In this document: in pieces, positions 48,949 to 59,219 of the stretch
Layout of the letters: each line of letters starts with the position of its first letter
Numbering within the stretch: the first letter of the stretch is position 1
From: Anastatus disparis
Taxonomy: Eukaryota; Arthropoda; Insecta; Hymenoptera; Eupelmidae
Assembly (NCBI GenBank): GCA_017163975.1
Contig: JAFFSR010000091.1
Location: 248,001-312,000 of the forward strand
Length of the DNA stretch: 64,000 nt
Direction: 5' to 3'
Program-made: the position numbers and the translations under genes
Notes under the pieces: generated by a model
Database searches by the model: none
Seen by the model: only the letters and a program-made list of their open reading frames with translations
What the model was told of the DNA's origin: nothing

Positions 48949-48954
48949 ATATCA

Positions 48955-49380
48955 ATATTAAGAGAATGATGTGAAAATCAGGAAGCATCAGAAACGGCTA
49001 CTATGCAAGTTTTAAAATTTCTCTGGTACGATAGCTACGTGGCGTAGTGATATACGTACTCGCCTCGCGTCCGAAAGGTCGTGGTTTCGATTCCGACCAT
49101 AGTCAAAAAATTTTTTTCACGTTTTAATACATTTCAATTTATTTATAATAGATAAATAAATATTAAAAAATAATGAAAATTATGAATCTTTAGAAATTTT
49201 TCAGCAGCGTAGTAGATATTCAGCAGCCAACAGCCAGGTTCTCGCCGCTCGATCAGCTGTTATCATTTCTAGATCAATCAGCTGTTTCATTGTCCACACG
49301 TGAAACATCGCTTGGGTTAAAATCAGTCCTCCCAACTCAGATCGTTTTTGACATAAATGGGTTTCCCACCATCCAAAAAC
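48955..49380 (+). mobile_element. SINE-like repeat with tRNA-like core, copy b
   Basis: The tRNA-like core (about 49031-49100) has TGGCGTAGTGA as A box and GGTTTCGATTCC as B box. Upstream TCAGGAAGCATCAGAAACG and downstream TCAGCTGTTTCATTG match copy a in order. The anticodon arm does not pair properly, so it is not a working tRNA gene. Confidence 0.6.
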
Positions 49381-49468
49381 CCTATGCCGATTCCGGTACA
49401 TTTCAATTCGAACACAGGTGAATTAGAATCGGCCTGTGCTCGAATCGATTAGTACTCGAATTGACTTA

Positions 49469-50132
49469 CAAGGGGAGTGTTTCACCTTCAAGTCACCAAT
49501 TTGGCTCAAATTTTGGGAATGTTTTCTGGATGCAGAAACATGAAGAAAGCCAAAATTTTGAAGGCCAACGCTCAATATTTCTCTAGTTACAGGCCATTGA
49601 AGAAAATCACTAAAAAAGTCACTAGATTTTCAAAAGCTTATGGTATCTTAGCATTGTTAGCTAGAAGCTTATACCTTTTTTAAATGAAAGCTGAGCTCAA
49701 ATCCTTTCAAAATAGCACCTGTAGCATCTCAAAATATTATTTTTTCCCAAAGTTAGAGCGTAATAAAGATTGGATCTTGAATTTTTTGTTTGAAACATTA
49801 ATTAATAATAAAAGCTAAAATTGAGTTCAATCTTTAGTACACCATAACTTTGCGAAAAAATAATATTTTGATATGCTATAGCTACGATTTCGAAAGGATT
49901 TTAGCTCAGCTTTTATTTAAAAAAAGGTTTAAGCTTCTAGCTAACAATGCTGAGATACCATAAGCTTTTGAAAATCTAGTGACTTTTTTAGTGATTTTCT
50001 TCAATGGCCTGTAACTAGGGAAATATTGAGCGTTGGCCTCCAAAATTTTGGCTTTCTTCATATTTCTGCATCTGAAAAATATTCTCAAAATTTGAGCAAA
50101 AACGGTGACCCGAAGGTGAAACACTCTCCTTG
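49469..50132. mobile_element. 664-bp fold-back element with TTA target duplication
   Basis: Ends are CAAGGGGAGTGTTTCACCTT and its near-complement AAGGTGAAACACTCTCCTTG. TTA flanks it at 49466-49468 and 50133-50135. Arms pair to a centre near 49790. It is similar in plan, size, target and outermost bases (C-A/C-AGG-R-GAGT) to the element at 29644-30341. Confidence 0.78.
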
Positions 50133-50145
50133 TTAGCTTATTAAC

Positions 50146-50272
50146 TAAGGTGTGTTTTTGTACACACAATATAGATTTACAGTTTCGAAATGATTCGAGA
50201 AAAAAAATGTTTTTCACTTGAATCATATCTAAACTGTAAATCTATATTAGGTGCCTAAAGACACACCTTTTT
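50146..50272. repeat. Short inverted repeat of about 45-bp arms
   Basis: AAGGTGTGTTTTTG and ATAGATTTACAGTTT on the left are complemented by AAACTGTAAATCTAT and AAAGACACACCTT on the right. It lies 14 bases after the TTA of the preceding fold-back. Confidence 0.7.
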
Positions 50273-50279
50273 TTCTATT

Positions 50280-50984
50280 TACTTTTTTTCTAGTCTGCTT
50301 AATTTTTTAAATATACGCATTTTAAAAAAAGTCTTTTTTTCACAAAAATTAATCTCTTGTTAGTTTAGATGTTACACATCAAATTCAATGTTACACATCT
50401 TATTTGGAAGCTGAATAAATACTCTTTCAAACCAACTTTGCTTTTTGACTCTACGACAATTGCACCCAAAATTATTCAAGTTTGACGTTCATCAAAATTT
50501 TTACGATTTTTTCATTTTTTTATAATATTGTTTAAGGAGTCAGTTTGTGGGTTTGAAACATAAAAAAACGGGTTTCTGAAGGTTTTTATCTAAACTTCAA
50601 AATCGCGTTGAAATTTTTTACTCTACGACTATTGGTTATGAAGTTATAAAATTTTTTGTGTTATCATCTAGGAATGGCAAAAACATGTATATGAGAGTGT
50701 ATATTAACACAAGACTTTATAATTTCATATATATTCGCTTATTCTTATACAGCATATATTTTTTTTACATACAAATAATACATACGAGCAAAATTTACCT
50801 TGCTCCTGACGTCGCTCGGTTGCATTTTCATGTATTATATTATTATATATAAATTTGCTAATTTCATTGACAATAGTAGTTCAATATAAAATATGTATTT
50901 AATTAACTTTTTTTTTTTTTAAACTTTGGTGGTTTCCACGTATACATTTTTTACATGTTTTTACGTATCCCCCACACCTTTATT
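50280..50984. other. AT-rich, no gene seen
   Basis: Unique AT-rich sequence between the small palindrome and the SINE. No supported gene. Confidence 0.5.
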
Positions 50985-51365
50985 TTATCTTTTCCATTCC
51001 AATTACTCCCTACCTATCCCATTCCGCATTAGCCCGGGGTAATGTGCGTGAAGAAGGAAAAACCCTGTAGCCAAACCCAGTGGAATAAATGCTTAGGGAA
51101 AACCTTCTCCGGAATGGGTCGGTGTTTATAGCGAATTCGGTATTAGGTACCCCTTGTACAAGAGTACCTACATCGTATTTGCCACACCTCCCGCTCACAT
51201 TGTCAAGTGGCCAGCACGCCCAAGCGACCGTCACACAAAGCAAGTCAGAACCGGCCGCACGGGGCACTTGAGCGGTCACCCATCCAAGTACTACCCGTGG
51301 CCAATGCTGCTTAACTTTGCAGATCGCCTGGCGCGCGATGAACCACTCGGCCAATGCGTCGGTTA
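50985..51365 (-). mobile_element. SINE with 5S-rRNA-like and tRNA-like promoter segments
   Basis: On minus, starting near 51365, the sequence first reads TTGGCCGAGTGGTTC, an A-box-like tRNA sequence. It then reads AAGTTAAGCAGCATTGG and GTAGTACTTGGATGGGTGAC, which match the internal control region of 5S rRNA. The body continues about 290 bases and is far more GC-rich than the surroundings. This resembles the 5S-derived SINE3 class. Open frames on both strands here are by-products of the GC-rich SINE. Confidence 0.72.
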
Positions 51366-51499
51366 ATATGTATTTAATTATTTTTCACATATTCATATCA
51401 TTATATTTTACTGCATTTAAATAAAAAATTTTTCAATTTTTTGTAAATTAATAAGTTTTAATAAAAGTGAATAATTATTATTGACAATCATAATATAAG

Positions 51500-53130
51500 A
51501 AAAATGTTTATATTACTATCAACTTTTACAGAAAGTCCGCGTTCCTTATATCAAAATTTTCTTGATCTTATGACATTAGTACGAAGAATTGGGAAACAAG
51601 ATTTTTTATTACTATGATATGCAATCCGAAATGGGACAAAATCACAAATAATATAGGGCAAAGTGAAGAAGTAACAGATAGACCAGATATTGTTGTTGAA
51701 GTATTTTATCAAAAACTGAAACTATAATTAGAGAAAATTTCCAGAAAACATATTTTGGGAAAATGCATTGTCTATGCATACGTAGTAGAATTTCAAAAGA
51801 AAGGATTATGGCATGCCTATATGCTAATATTTTTTAATAAAGATGATAAAATTTACAATAGTGATGACCTTGATAAATTTATAGTAGCTGAAATTCCAAA
51901 TAAGAATGAGAATTTCAGATTATATGAAATAGTTAAACAATTCATGATCCTTGGCCCTTGTGAAGATCAGAATAAAAACTCACCTTGTACAGATAAAGAA
52001 TCAGGAAAGTGTCCAAAAGTTTTCCGAAATGATTTAATAAAACAACAATCATGACAAATGGTTATCCTATTTATCGACGAAGAAATAATAAAAATGAGAT
52101 AATATACACAAAAAACAAGTAGGCAGACAATAGATTTGTGATTCCTGATAACCCGTATTTATTTCTAAAGTTTAACTGTCGTATTAATATTAAATTATGT
52201 TCAAAAATAGGAGTTACAAAATACTTATTGCTATACTGCTTCAAACGACATGATTGCGCGTTTATCGAAATAAAAGCAAGTGAAATAAATACTGAAAGTA
52301 ATACTAATGATGAAACGGATGAAACAAATGATTTGGATATGTTTTATGATGAAATCAATCAATATATAAACACAAGATATGATTGCCCACCAGAAGCTAT
52401 GCATCACATATGGGAATATAATATTAGTGAACTTTCTCATATAATTTATAGATTAGCCGTTCATAATGGAATTGAACAATATGTGTATTTTAAAGGAGGA
52501 TCCGAACACGAAATTGATTAGAAAAATGTAAAGACAACACTAACAGCGTGGTTTGAACTTAATAAAAGTGACCTTAACGGTAGGCCGGAGTAGAACCTGA
52601 TACCGACCGAGTAACAATTGAGTTGTTTGTTATTTACTCAAGTTTTAATCGGTGTATCTTCAAATTAAAGATCGAACGCAATAGATATTACGAACATCTA
52701 TGCACAAGAAAAAAAATATCTGCCGGTTTGTTTTTGAGAAAAGTAAGTAACGCGAAAATATTATAAACATAAACTTTTACTTTGGCACAGCACTGCTTTG
52801 GCGTTACTTACTTTTCTCAAAAACAAACCGGTAGATATTTTTTTCTTGTGCATAGATGTTCATAATAATAATATCTGTTGCGCTCGACCTTTAATTTGAA
52901 GATACACCGATTAAAACTTGAGTAAATAACAAAAATGCCAATTAGACAAGGACAGCGAATCCGGCCTGCTCTTAAAACACATAATTACTTTTTTTCTGAT
53001 ACATCGCAAAATTATGTTTTTAATCGAATACATGAAGCGTGTAGCTGCAAAGGTGGCTATCTCTATTTTTTCCGAATTCATTTTTATTGCATTTTCGTAT
53101 ACAGAACATTAAAATTTATCATGAAAAAAT
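51500..53130 (+). pseudogene. Helitron B Rep (HUH endonuclease) fragment
   Basis: Pieces read STFTESPRSLYQNFLDLMTL and, after frame shifts, NPKWDKITNN and DRPDIV, then 51755-52054 (AYVVEFQKKGLWHAYMLIFF and FMILGPCEDQNKNSPC), 52138-52521 (NPYLFLKFNCRINIKLCSKI, TKYLLLYCFKRHD) and, beyond the fold-back at 52578-52971, FFSDTSQNYVFNRIHE. This order is that of the Helitron RepHel N-terminal half. In the HUH motif the second His is Tyr (HAY), and there are several stops and shifts, so nickase activity is lost. The fold-back sits exactly between NKSDL and the next codons at a single TTAA. Confidence 0.85.
52578..52971. mobile_element. TTAA fold-back element, copy 3 (394 bp), with inverted loop
   Basis: TTAA flanks it at 52574-52577 and 52972-52975. 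The outer ends match copy 2 in orientation (TAGGCCGGAGTAGAACCTG ... GCGAATCCGGCCTGCT). The central loop, GCGAAAATATTATAAACATA, is the reverse complement of the copy 2 loop, and about 17 extra bases (ACAGCACTGCTTTGGCG) are present next to it. Confidence 0.87.
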
Positions 53131-53389
53131 CATAAGGGACCAAAATATATCTATAGTCTTTTTTTACGAAATGAAAAAAATATGGTGTATTGCAAAATAC
53201 ACTGACTTTTAAGTATAAGTACAGCAGAAAATGTTATTTCTTGAAAAAAATTTTCTTGGAGATAACTACTTTTGCAGCTATACGCTTCATATAAAACATG
53301 GACGAAAAGAATAAAAACTATGAAACCTATTCTAACCAGAATGTACTTAGTTAATCAGAAACAAAGACAAAGAATCTTTTTAAGATTAC

Positions 53390-54980
53390 TTCTGCTTCAC
53401 GTTAAAGCTGCAACATCTTTCGAAAGCTGAAAAACTTTTAATGGAATTACATACCCGACATTCGTAGAAGCAGCAAAAGCAAGAAATTTAATTAAAATCG
53501 ATGATGAATGGGATAAATGTTTAGAAGAATCTTGTAGATCTCGATTTCCAGAAGCTCTTTGTCAATCATTTGGTTACATTTGTACATTTTACAATCCAAT
53601 TAATGCTCGAGAATTATACGAAAAATAAAAAATCTATTTTTATCCTCCAAAAATGAATCAACAAAAAGGTGAAGAATATGCATTGAGCATAATTAATGAT
53701 ATTTTAACTAATAATGGATTTCAATTAAGTGACTTTAATGCACCTACTTCAGAATATTATATTGAAAATAACGAAAAGTACAGTAAATAATATTGATAGT
53801 ATTCGGTCAATTATCGATAGTCTAACAAATGCTCAAACGACTATTTTTAATACAGTAATAAATTCATTAAATACAAATTACACTGAAAAGTATATATAGG
53901 TAGAAAAATGATAAAAGTATTAATTTTTATTTGAGATAAAATCACAATGATTTTAAAATACGCTTCTGAAGCCGTCGACACATATTTAAAGATCTATGTG
54001 ATAATAATTATCCGTTTGGAGGGAAAACATTAATCATATCAGGTGATTTTAGACAAACATTGCCAATAGTAAAACAAAGAAATAGAACACAGATAGTAGA
54101 AAATTGTGTAAAAAAAGCTATTTATGGGAACATTTTTAATGTATGTCTTTATAAGAAAATAAACGTTTATCGGAATTAGATAATGAATTTAGAAATTGGT
54201 TACTTAATATAGGGAATGGTAATTTTCATTCAAAATATGAAAACGGAAATGAAGTTATACAAATTCCAAAAGAAATATTGTCAAAGCGCAATCTCATTGA
54301 TGAAATTTACAGGCATAATATAAATATTAAAAATTGTGACTATTACAAAAATATTATATGAGCACTGAAAAATGTAGATGTAATAGAAACGAATGAAAAA
54401 ATTTCATCAAAAATAAATGAATCAGTAATAGAGTACTTGAGCATTGACTATGCAAATGATGTAAATGACGAAAGTTTAGACGTAATTTCGCCAACAGAAT
54501 TTAGAAGTTCTTTAACGCCTAACGATTCACCTCCACGTAGTATAGTTAAAAAAAGGAGCTATAGTAATGCTTCTGAAAAATGTTAATTTGAATGAAGGAC
54601 TTCGTAACGAATCCCGATTAGTGATAAAGAAATTAAAATAATTTACTATTATTGCGCAAATATTAACAGGGAGTAAAAAAGGGAGCACCATATTCTTACC
54701 ACGTATGACCTTATCAGCAAATGATGAACTGCCATTCGAGATGACCAGAAAACCATTCCCTGTAAAACTTGCTCCTATAATGACTATTAATAAGTCGCAA
54801 GGACAATCATTTAAAAAAATAGGAGTGTATTTGACAACATCGATTTTCAGTCATGGGCAGTTACACGTGGCACTTTCAAAGACAAGTAATAAGAAAGAAT
54901 TGAAAATATTAACAGAAAAATCGAGAAAAGTTAAAGATAAAATGGTCTTTACAAACATCGTTTACAAAGGAATATTATAA
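53390..54980 (+). pseudogene. Helitron B helicase half, broken
   Basis: Readable blocks: LLLHVKAATSFES with GITYPTFVEAAKARNLIKID near 53393-53520; a region near 54010-54080 with PFGGKTLIISGDFRQTLPIV; YLSIDYANDVNDESLD near 54440; PPRSIV and AIVMLLKNVNLNEGLRN near 54530-54610; and a long intact end, 54705-54980, with TINKSQGQSFKKIGVYL and HGQLHVALSKTSNKKE. The Walker A to Walker B segment is not found between 53770 and 54000, so part of the helicase is deleted. Many stops and shifts occur. The C-terminal motif with two Gln codons is intact here, unlike in Helitron A, so the two copies decayed independently. Confidence 0.85.
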
Positions 54981-55079
54981 AACCACAATACAAAAATTAA
55001 ATATAATGAATAAGAAAATAAAATCAAACATATTTGAAACTAATATAACATTAAATATAAAACAATTGAAAATTATGAA

Positions 55080-55830
55080 GTAGAGTTTAGCGCTGTGTGG
55101 TTAAAAATCACGGCTGCTATTGTTAGTTCTGTGCCATTGAAAAATGCGATTGCTTTTTTAAATGCTGTGTAGCTAAGAATAAAAAATGATTGCTATTGTA
55201 AGTACTGTGATGAGGAAGAACGCTAAAATTACTGTAGGCGCTGTGTAATTAGAAATTCGCGACTGCTTTTTAGAGCACTATCTGGTTTAAAAAACGCGAC
55301 TGCTATTTTAAATGCTAAAGATGAAAAGCGCAACATTTATTGTAAGCGCTGTGTAGTTAAAAATTTTCGGAAGCTATATTGAGCGCTGTGTGGTTAAAAA
55401 AACGTGGCTGCTATTGTGAATGCTGTGTAGTTAAAAAACACGACAACTATTGTAAGTGCTGTGTAATAACGAATTCGCGGCTGCTATTTTGAGTGCTGTG
55501 TGGTCAAAATAACGCAGCTGCTATTGTAAGCACTGTGTAATTAAAAATTCACGATTGCTATTTAGAGCGCTGTGTAGTTACAAATTCGCAGCTGCTATTT
55601 TAAGCGCTGTGTGGTTAAAAATACGCGGCTGCTATTGTAAGCGTTTTGTAATTGAGTATTCATGGTTGCTATTTTGAACGCTGTGTAATTAAAGGAACTC
55701 AACCGCCAAAGTGAGTACGGTGTTATTAATAAAACGCGACTTTTATTAAAAACGTTGTATAATAAAAATAACACGACTGCTATTGTAAGTGCTTGGTAAT
55801 TAAAGGAATGCGGATATTAATATTAGTGCT
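55080..55830. repeat. Minisatellite of GCTGCTATTGTAAGCGCTGTG type
   Basis: About 20 units of roughly 35-37 bases carry GCTGCTATT, RAGYGCTGTGTRGTTAAAAA and CGCGRCT in order. Alternating unit types (TTTTGAGCGCTG and TTGTAAGCGCTG) suggest a two-unit higher order. It begins about 100 bases after the Helitron helicase stop. Confidence 0.82.
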
Positions 55831-56194
55831 AAGCAAAAAAGAACTGAAATTATCATAAAAAATAAAGTCTAAAGCAGAATCTGTTATAATAAAGAAGACC
55901 ATCTAAATGAATCAAATAATGCAAGTGAATATAATTAAAAATAATCATTATAGAATCAAGCCTTGATGCGTCCTCAATAAAAGCTTCAGTTGATGGTTTC
56001 TCGAAATGGTTCTTATTAATTATAAATATAAGTTCAGAAGTGAAAGTATCGAATAGAAATATAGAATCGATATTAAAATTTTTTTTTAAATCAGAAAAAA
56101 TAATAGCTATTTATTTAGATTGTCTTATCTCACAAAGCTTTACTGATAAGTCCTATAAACAGATCTGGAACAAAAAGTAAAATTTGAAATTCAT

Positions 56195-56266
56195 TAAACA
56201 ATTAACATATCATCATCATCATCATCATCATCATCATAATCGTCGTCGTCGTCCTCGTTCTCATCG

Positions 56267-56298
<32 letters not shown>

Positions 56299-56317
56299 GT
56301 CATCGTCATCATCATCA

Positions 56318-56371
<54 letters not shown>

Positions 56372-56545
56372 AGATCGGAGTGATCGAGACGGAGAGACGG
56401 AGAGACAGAGACGGAGAAACGGAGACAGAGAGACAGAAATGGAGAGACGGAAACGGACACGGAGAAACAAAGATGGAAAGACGGAGAGATGGAGATGGAG
56501 AGGGGGAGATGGAGAGGGGGAGACGGAGAGTCTGAGACGGAGAGA
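56195..56545. repeat. (CAT)n/(CATCGT)n and GACGGAGA purine repeat
   Basis: CAT triplets run from 56209, turn into CATCGT hexamers to about 56370, then a purine-rich GACGGAGA-type repeat continues to about 56545. The His-rich plus frame and the Asp-rich minus frame are translations of these repeats. Confidence 0.88.
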
Positions 56546-57304
56546 TGGAGTGACGGATATTGTGTATGTGTGTGTGTATATGAGCATGTATTTGGATATG
56601 TATAAAAACTATCCTACTGTGCTGATGACGAAAATAGTGAAGTAAAGAGTAGCACTAGAGATAATCAATACTTCGTTGATGAACAAAATGTTTTTTCACT
56701 ATATAATGAAGAGAAGAATATATTCGCCTAAACTCAAGATGATTTTAAAAATTATAAAGAAAGTCATATTGAGAGTGAAAGTGCTTTTATTATAGATAGT
56801 GTAAAGAGTATTGAAAGTAATAATAAATTTAAAAATGTTAATAACGTAGATACTCCAGAGATTATATTGGTTTAATTTACTCTTATTACTATTTAGTTTA
56901 TTATTATATTTTATTAGATTATTGATATTTTTTATAAATGAAGTAAGGTTAGAAGTACAATAACCTGAAAATATATTTGTCGTGTTAAACACAAAGTGGC
57001 GTCGATTAGTTAAAGCGTCTATATGAAATTATGTTGAGCCTATCCCTTAATATACGTTAACGCCTCGATAGATCTGTACAGTTCTATAAGGGAAAACTAT
57101 ACGGGCATCTAGAAGGGAAAGGCGTTACATGCCAGTATAGATCTGTCTAGTTCATCTGTACAGATCTGTCTAGAACTTGATTATTCTAGAACTGTCTACC
57201 AGGGATAATTCTAAAACTGTCTACCAGGGATAGCAAAGTGAATTTTAAGATAAAAAAGCAAGACTAAATATATAAAAAAAACTTCGAATAAACTCTAATT
57301 ACTC
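56546..57304. other. No gene seen; short repeats of CTGTCTACCAGGGATA
   Basis: Around 57160-57235 a CTGTCTACCAGGGATA unit occurs twice, with related TCTGTCTAG words before it. The remainder is AT-rich. Confidence 0.5.
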
Positions 57305-57308
57305 TTAA

Positions 57309-57356
57309 GAGCAGGCCGGATTCGCTGTCCAGATCAGATTCTACTCCGGCCTGGTC
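57309..57356. mobile_element. TTAA fold-back element, 48-bp internal-deletion copy
   Basis: TTAA flanks it at 57305-57308 and 57357-57360. Only the two ends remain: GAGCAGGCCGGATTCGCTGT and ATTCTACTCCGGCCTGG. All hairpin arms and the loop are gone. Confidence 0.82.
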
Positions 57357-57629
57357 TTAATAAAAAAAATTAAATGATTTAAATAATTTTGTTCAAGAAC
57401 AATAAATATAATCCTTTGTCCTGAAAAGAAGAAAATAGATTTAACCATTTGACTCTCCATTTAAACTTTAATTTCAATCTCGTTATATTTTTGACTTAAA
57501 AAGGAAATTTTGCTCACAATTCGCAATCAAACAAAAAGAAACGCCGCTTTAATGAAATTATTGCACTTAGGTCGTGCGCATGCACAGAAGACAAAAGAAT
57601 TTTTTTACGCGCGTAATAAAGGTCATTAA

Positions 57630-58263
57630 CCCTAGTGGAAATCGAATCTGTGAATAACTGTGAATAACTGGGAATAGCTGGAAATAACCGTTATAAAATG
57701 TTCAGATTGAGACAGGAATAACAGTTAGCACCAGTTATTCCCAGTTATTTCTAGTTACTTATAGATATTCGCAGTTATTTCTATTTGACTTGACAAATAA
57801 TTTGAAAAATCAGAGAAAAATCAAAGATGCATAACAGTTATTCACAGTTATTCCCAGTTATTTCTAGTTATTCACAATTATTAACATTTATTTCCAGTTT
57901 CGCTATATTATAACTTTTATAATTTTTTTAGTACCTTTAATTTTTTAAATTATTTCTCAACTTAACTGGAAATAACTGGGAATATCTGTGAATAACTGGA
58001 AATAACTGGAAATAACTATGAATAACTGTTATAGTATCTGTAATTTTTCAAATTATTTCTCAACTCAACTGTGAATAACTGGGAATATCTATAAATAACT
58101 GGAAATAACTGGAAATAACTGGGAATAACTAAGAATAACTGGTGCTAACTGTTATTCCTGTCTCAATCTGAACATTTTATAACAGTTATTTCCAGTTATT
58201 CCCAGTTATTCACTGTTATTTCCAGTTATTCACACTTATTCACAGATTCGATTTCCACTAGGG
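57630..58263. mobile_element. 634-bp fold-back element built from an AATAACTGG minisatellite
   Basis: Ends are CCCTAGTGGAAATCGAATCT and its complement. Both arms consist largely of 10-base units, GAATAACTGG on one strand and its complement on the other, with a shared ATGTTCAGATTGAGACAGGA landmark. Flanks share TCATTA on both sides; a TTAA adjoins only the left end. Family unassigned. Confidence 0.78.
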
Positions 58264-59219
58264 AATCATTAGATTTAACCAATATAAATAATTATACTTG
58301 AAAAGTTAACTCCATGACGCTTGATGTTTTAATGTGCAGTCGCACAACCCGGCTCTTAAAATTCGCACTTAAATAAACAATAAAACAATCAATCTTGATA
58401 TCGCTTGCGTTACATTGTAAAAAAAAAAAGAATTTTGAATTTTAAATCAGTAATTAACGTATTGCTATCTCACTCGTCACTTCTATTTCGATTTAATTAA
58501 TTTACAGCAATAAAAAGAAAAGAGCACTTAAAATAAGATAGAATCAAATTTGTTTGATTCTAATCACCACGATTGTCGCACTTAATTTTAAGAAAATGGT
58601 GCCGCGTCACCAAGCATGAACACTTTTGCATGTGGCTGTTCCGAAATCTAATTTTTTCTTATTTGCGCATTCACTTGCACTTCTACTAAACCGCACTGCT
58701 TCTACTTTCAATTTTCTCACAAATTTTAATTTTTAAAAATAAAATAAGAGCGACTATATTATATACAAAAAAAAACTTATTAAGAATTGAAAAATATAAA
58801 AGGGGAAACCAACAGAACTACAATTAATTCTTTTTTACTTGCTACCCTCTGTAATGAAGTCCACTTGCTATCGCGTTGAAGTTTTCTAGGAAGATCCAAA
58901 AGGAAAGCAACACAGAAAGCGTAGAATGAAGAAGAATACTAAAGATGGACGCTGGTGTACATTGATGATAAAAAGGATAGTCGCTAAACTCGCTGATAGT
59001 TGCTGAACGCTATCTCCACCTCGGTGCTCGTAGACAACCAATTCCTTGTCCTAGGCTCTCCGTCCTTCTATTTTTTATTTTGCCCACTATGATCCTTGCC
59101 CTCGAAGAAGATCCTTCACGAGAAAAAATTCTTAGCAAGAAAAAATTCGCTTTCAAAAACATTGCATTAAAAAGTAACAAATAATATATTATCCTTAGAA
59201 ATTATACGCATACTACGCA
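58264..59219. other. No gene seen
   Basis: AT-rich with a moderately GC-rich patch near 58860-59060. No repeat or coding frame that I can support. Confidence 0.5.

Noticed and set aside
51010..51366. 114-codon and 70-codon frames in a GC-rich island
   Set aside because: They coincide with the 5S/tRNA-like SINE and follow its sequence in several frames; no protein family is recognisable.
56184..56645. His-rich, Asp-rich and Arg-rich frames
   Set aside because: They are translations of CAT, CATCGT and GACGGAGA repeats.
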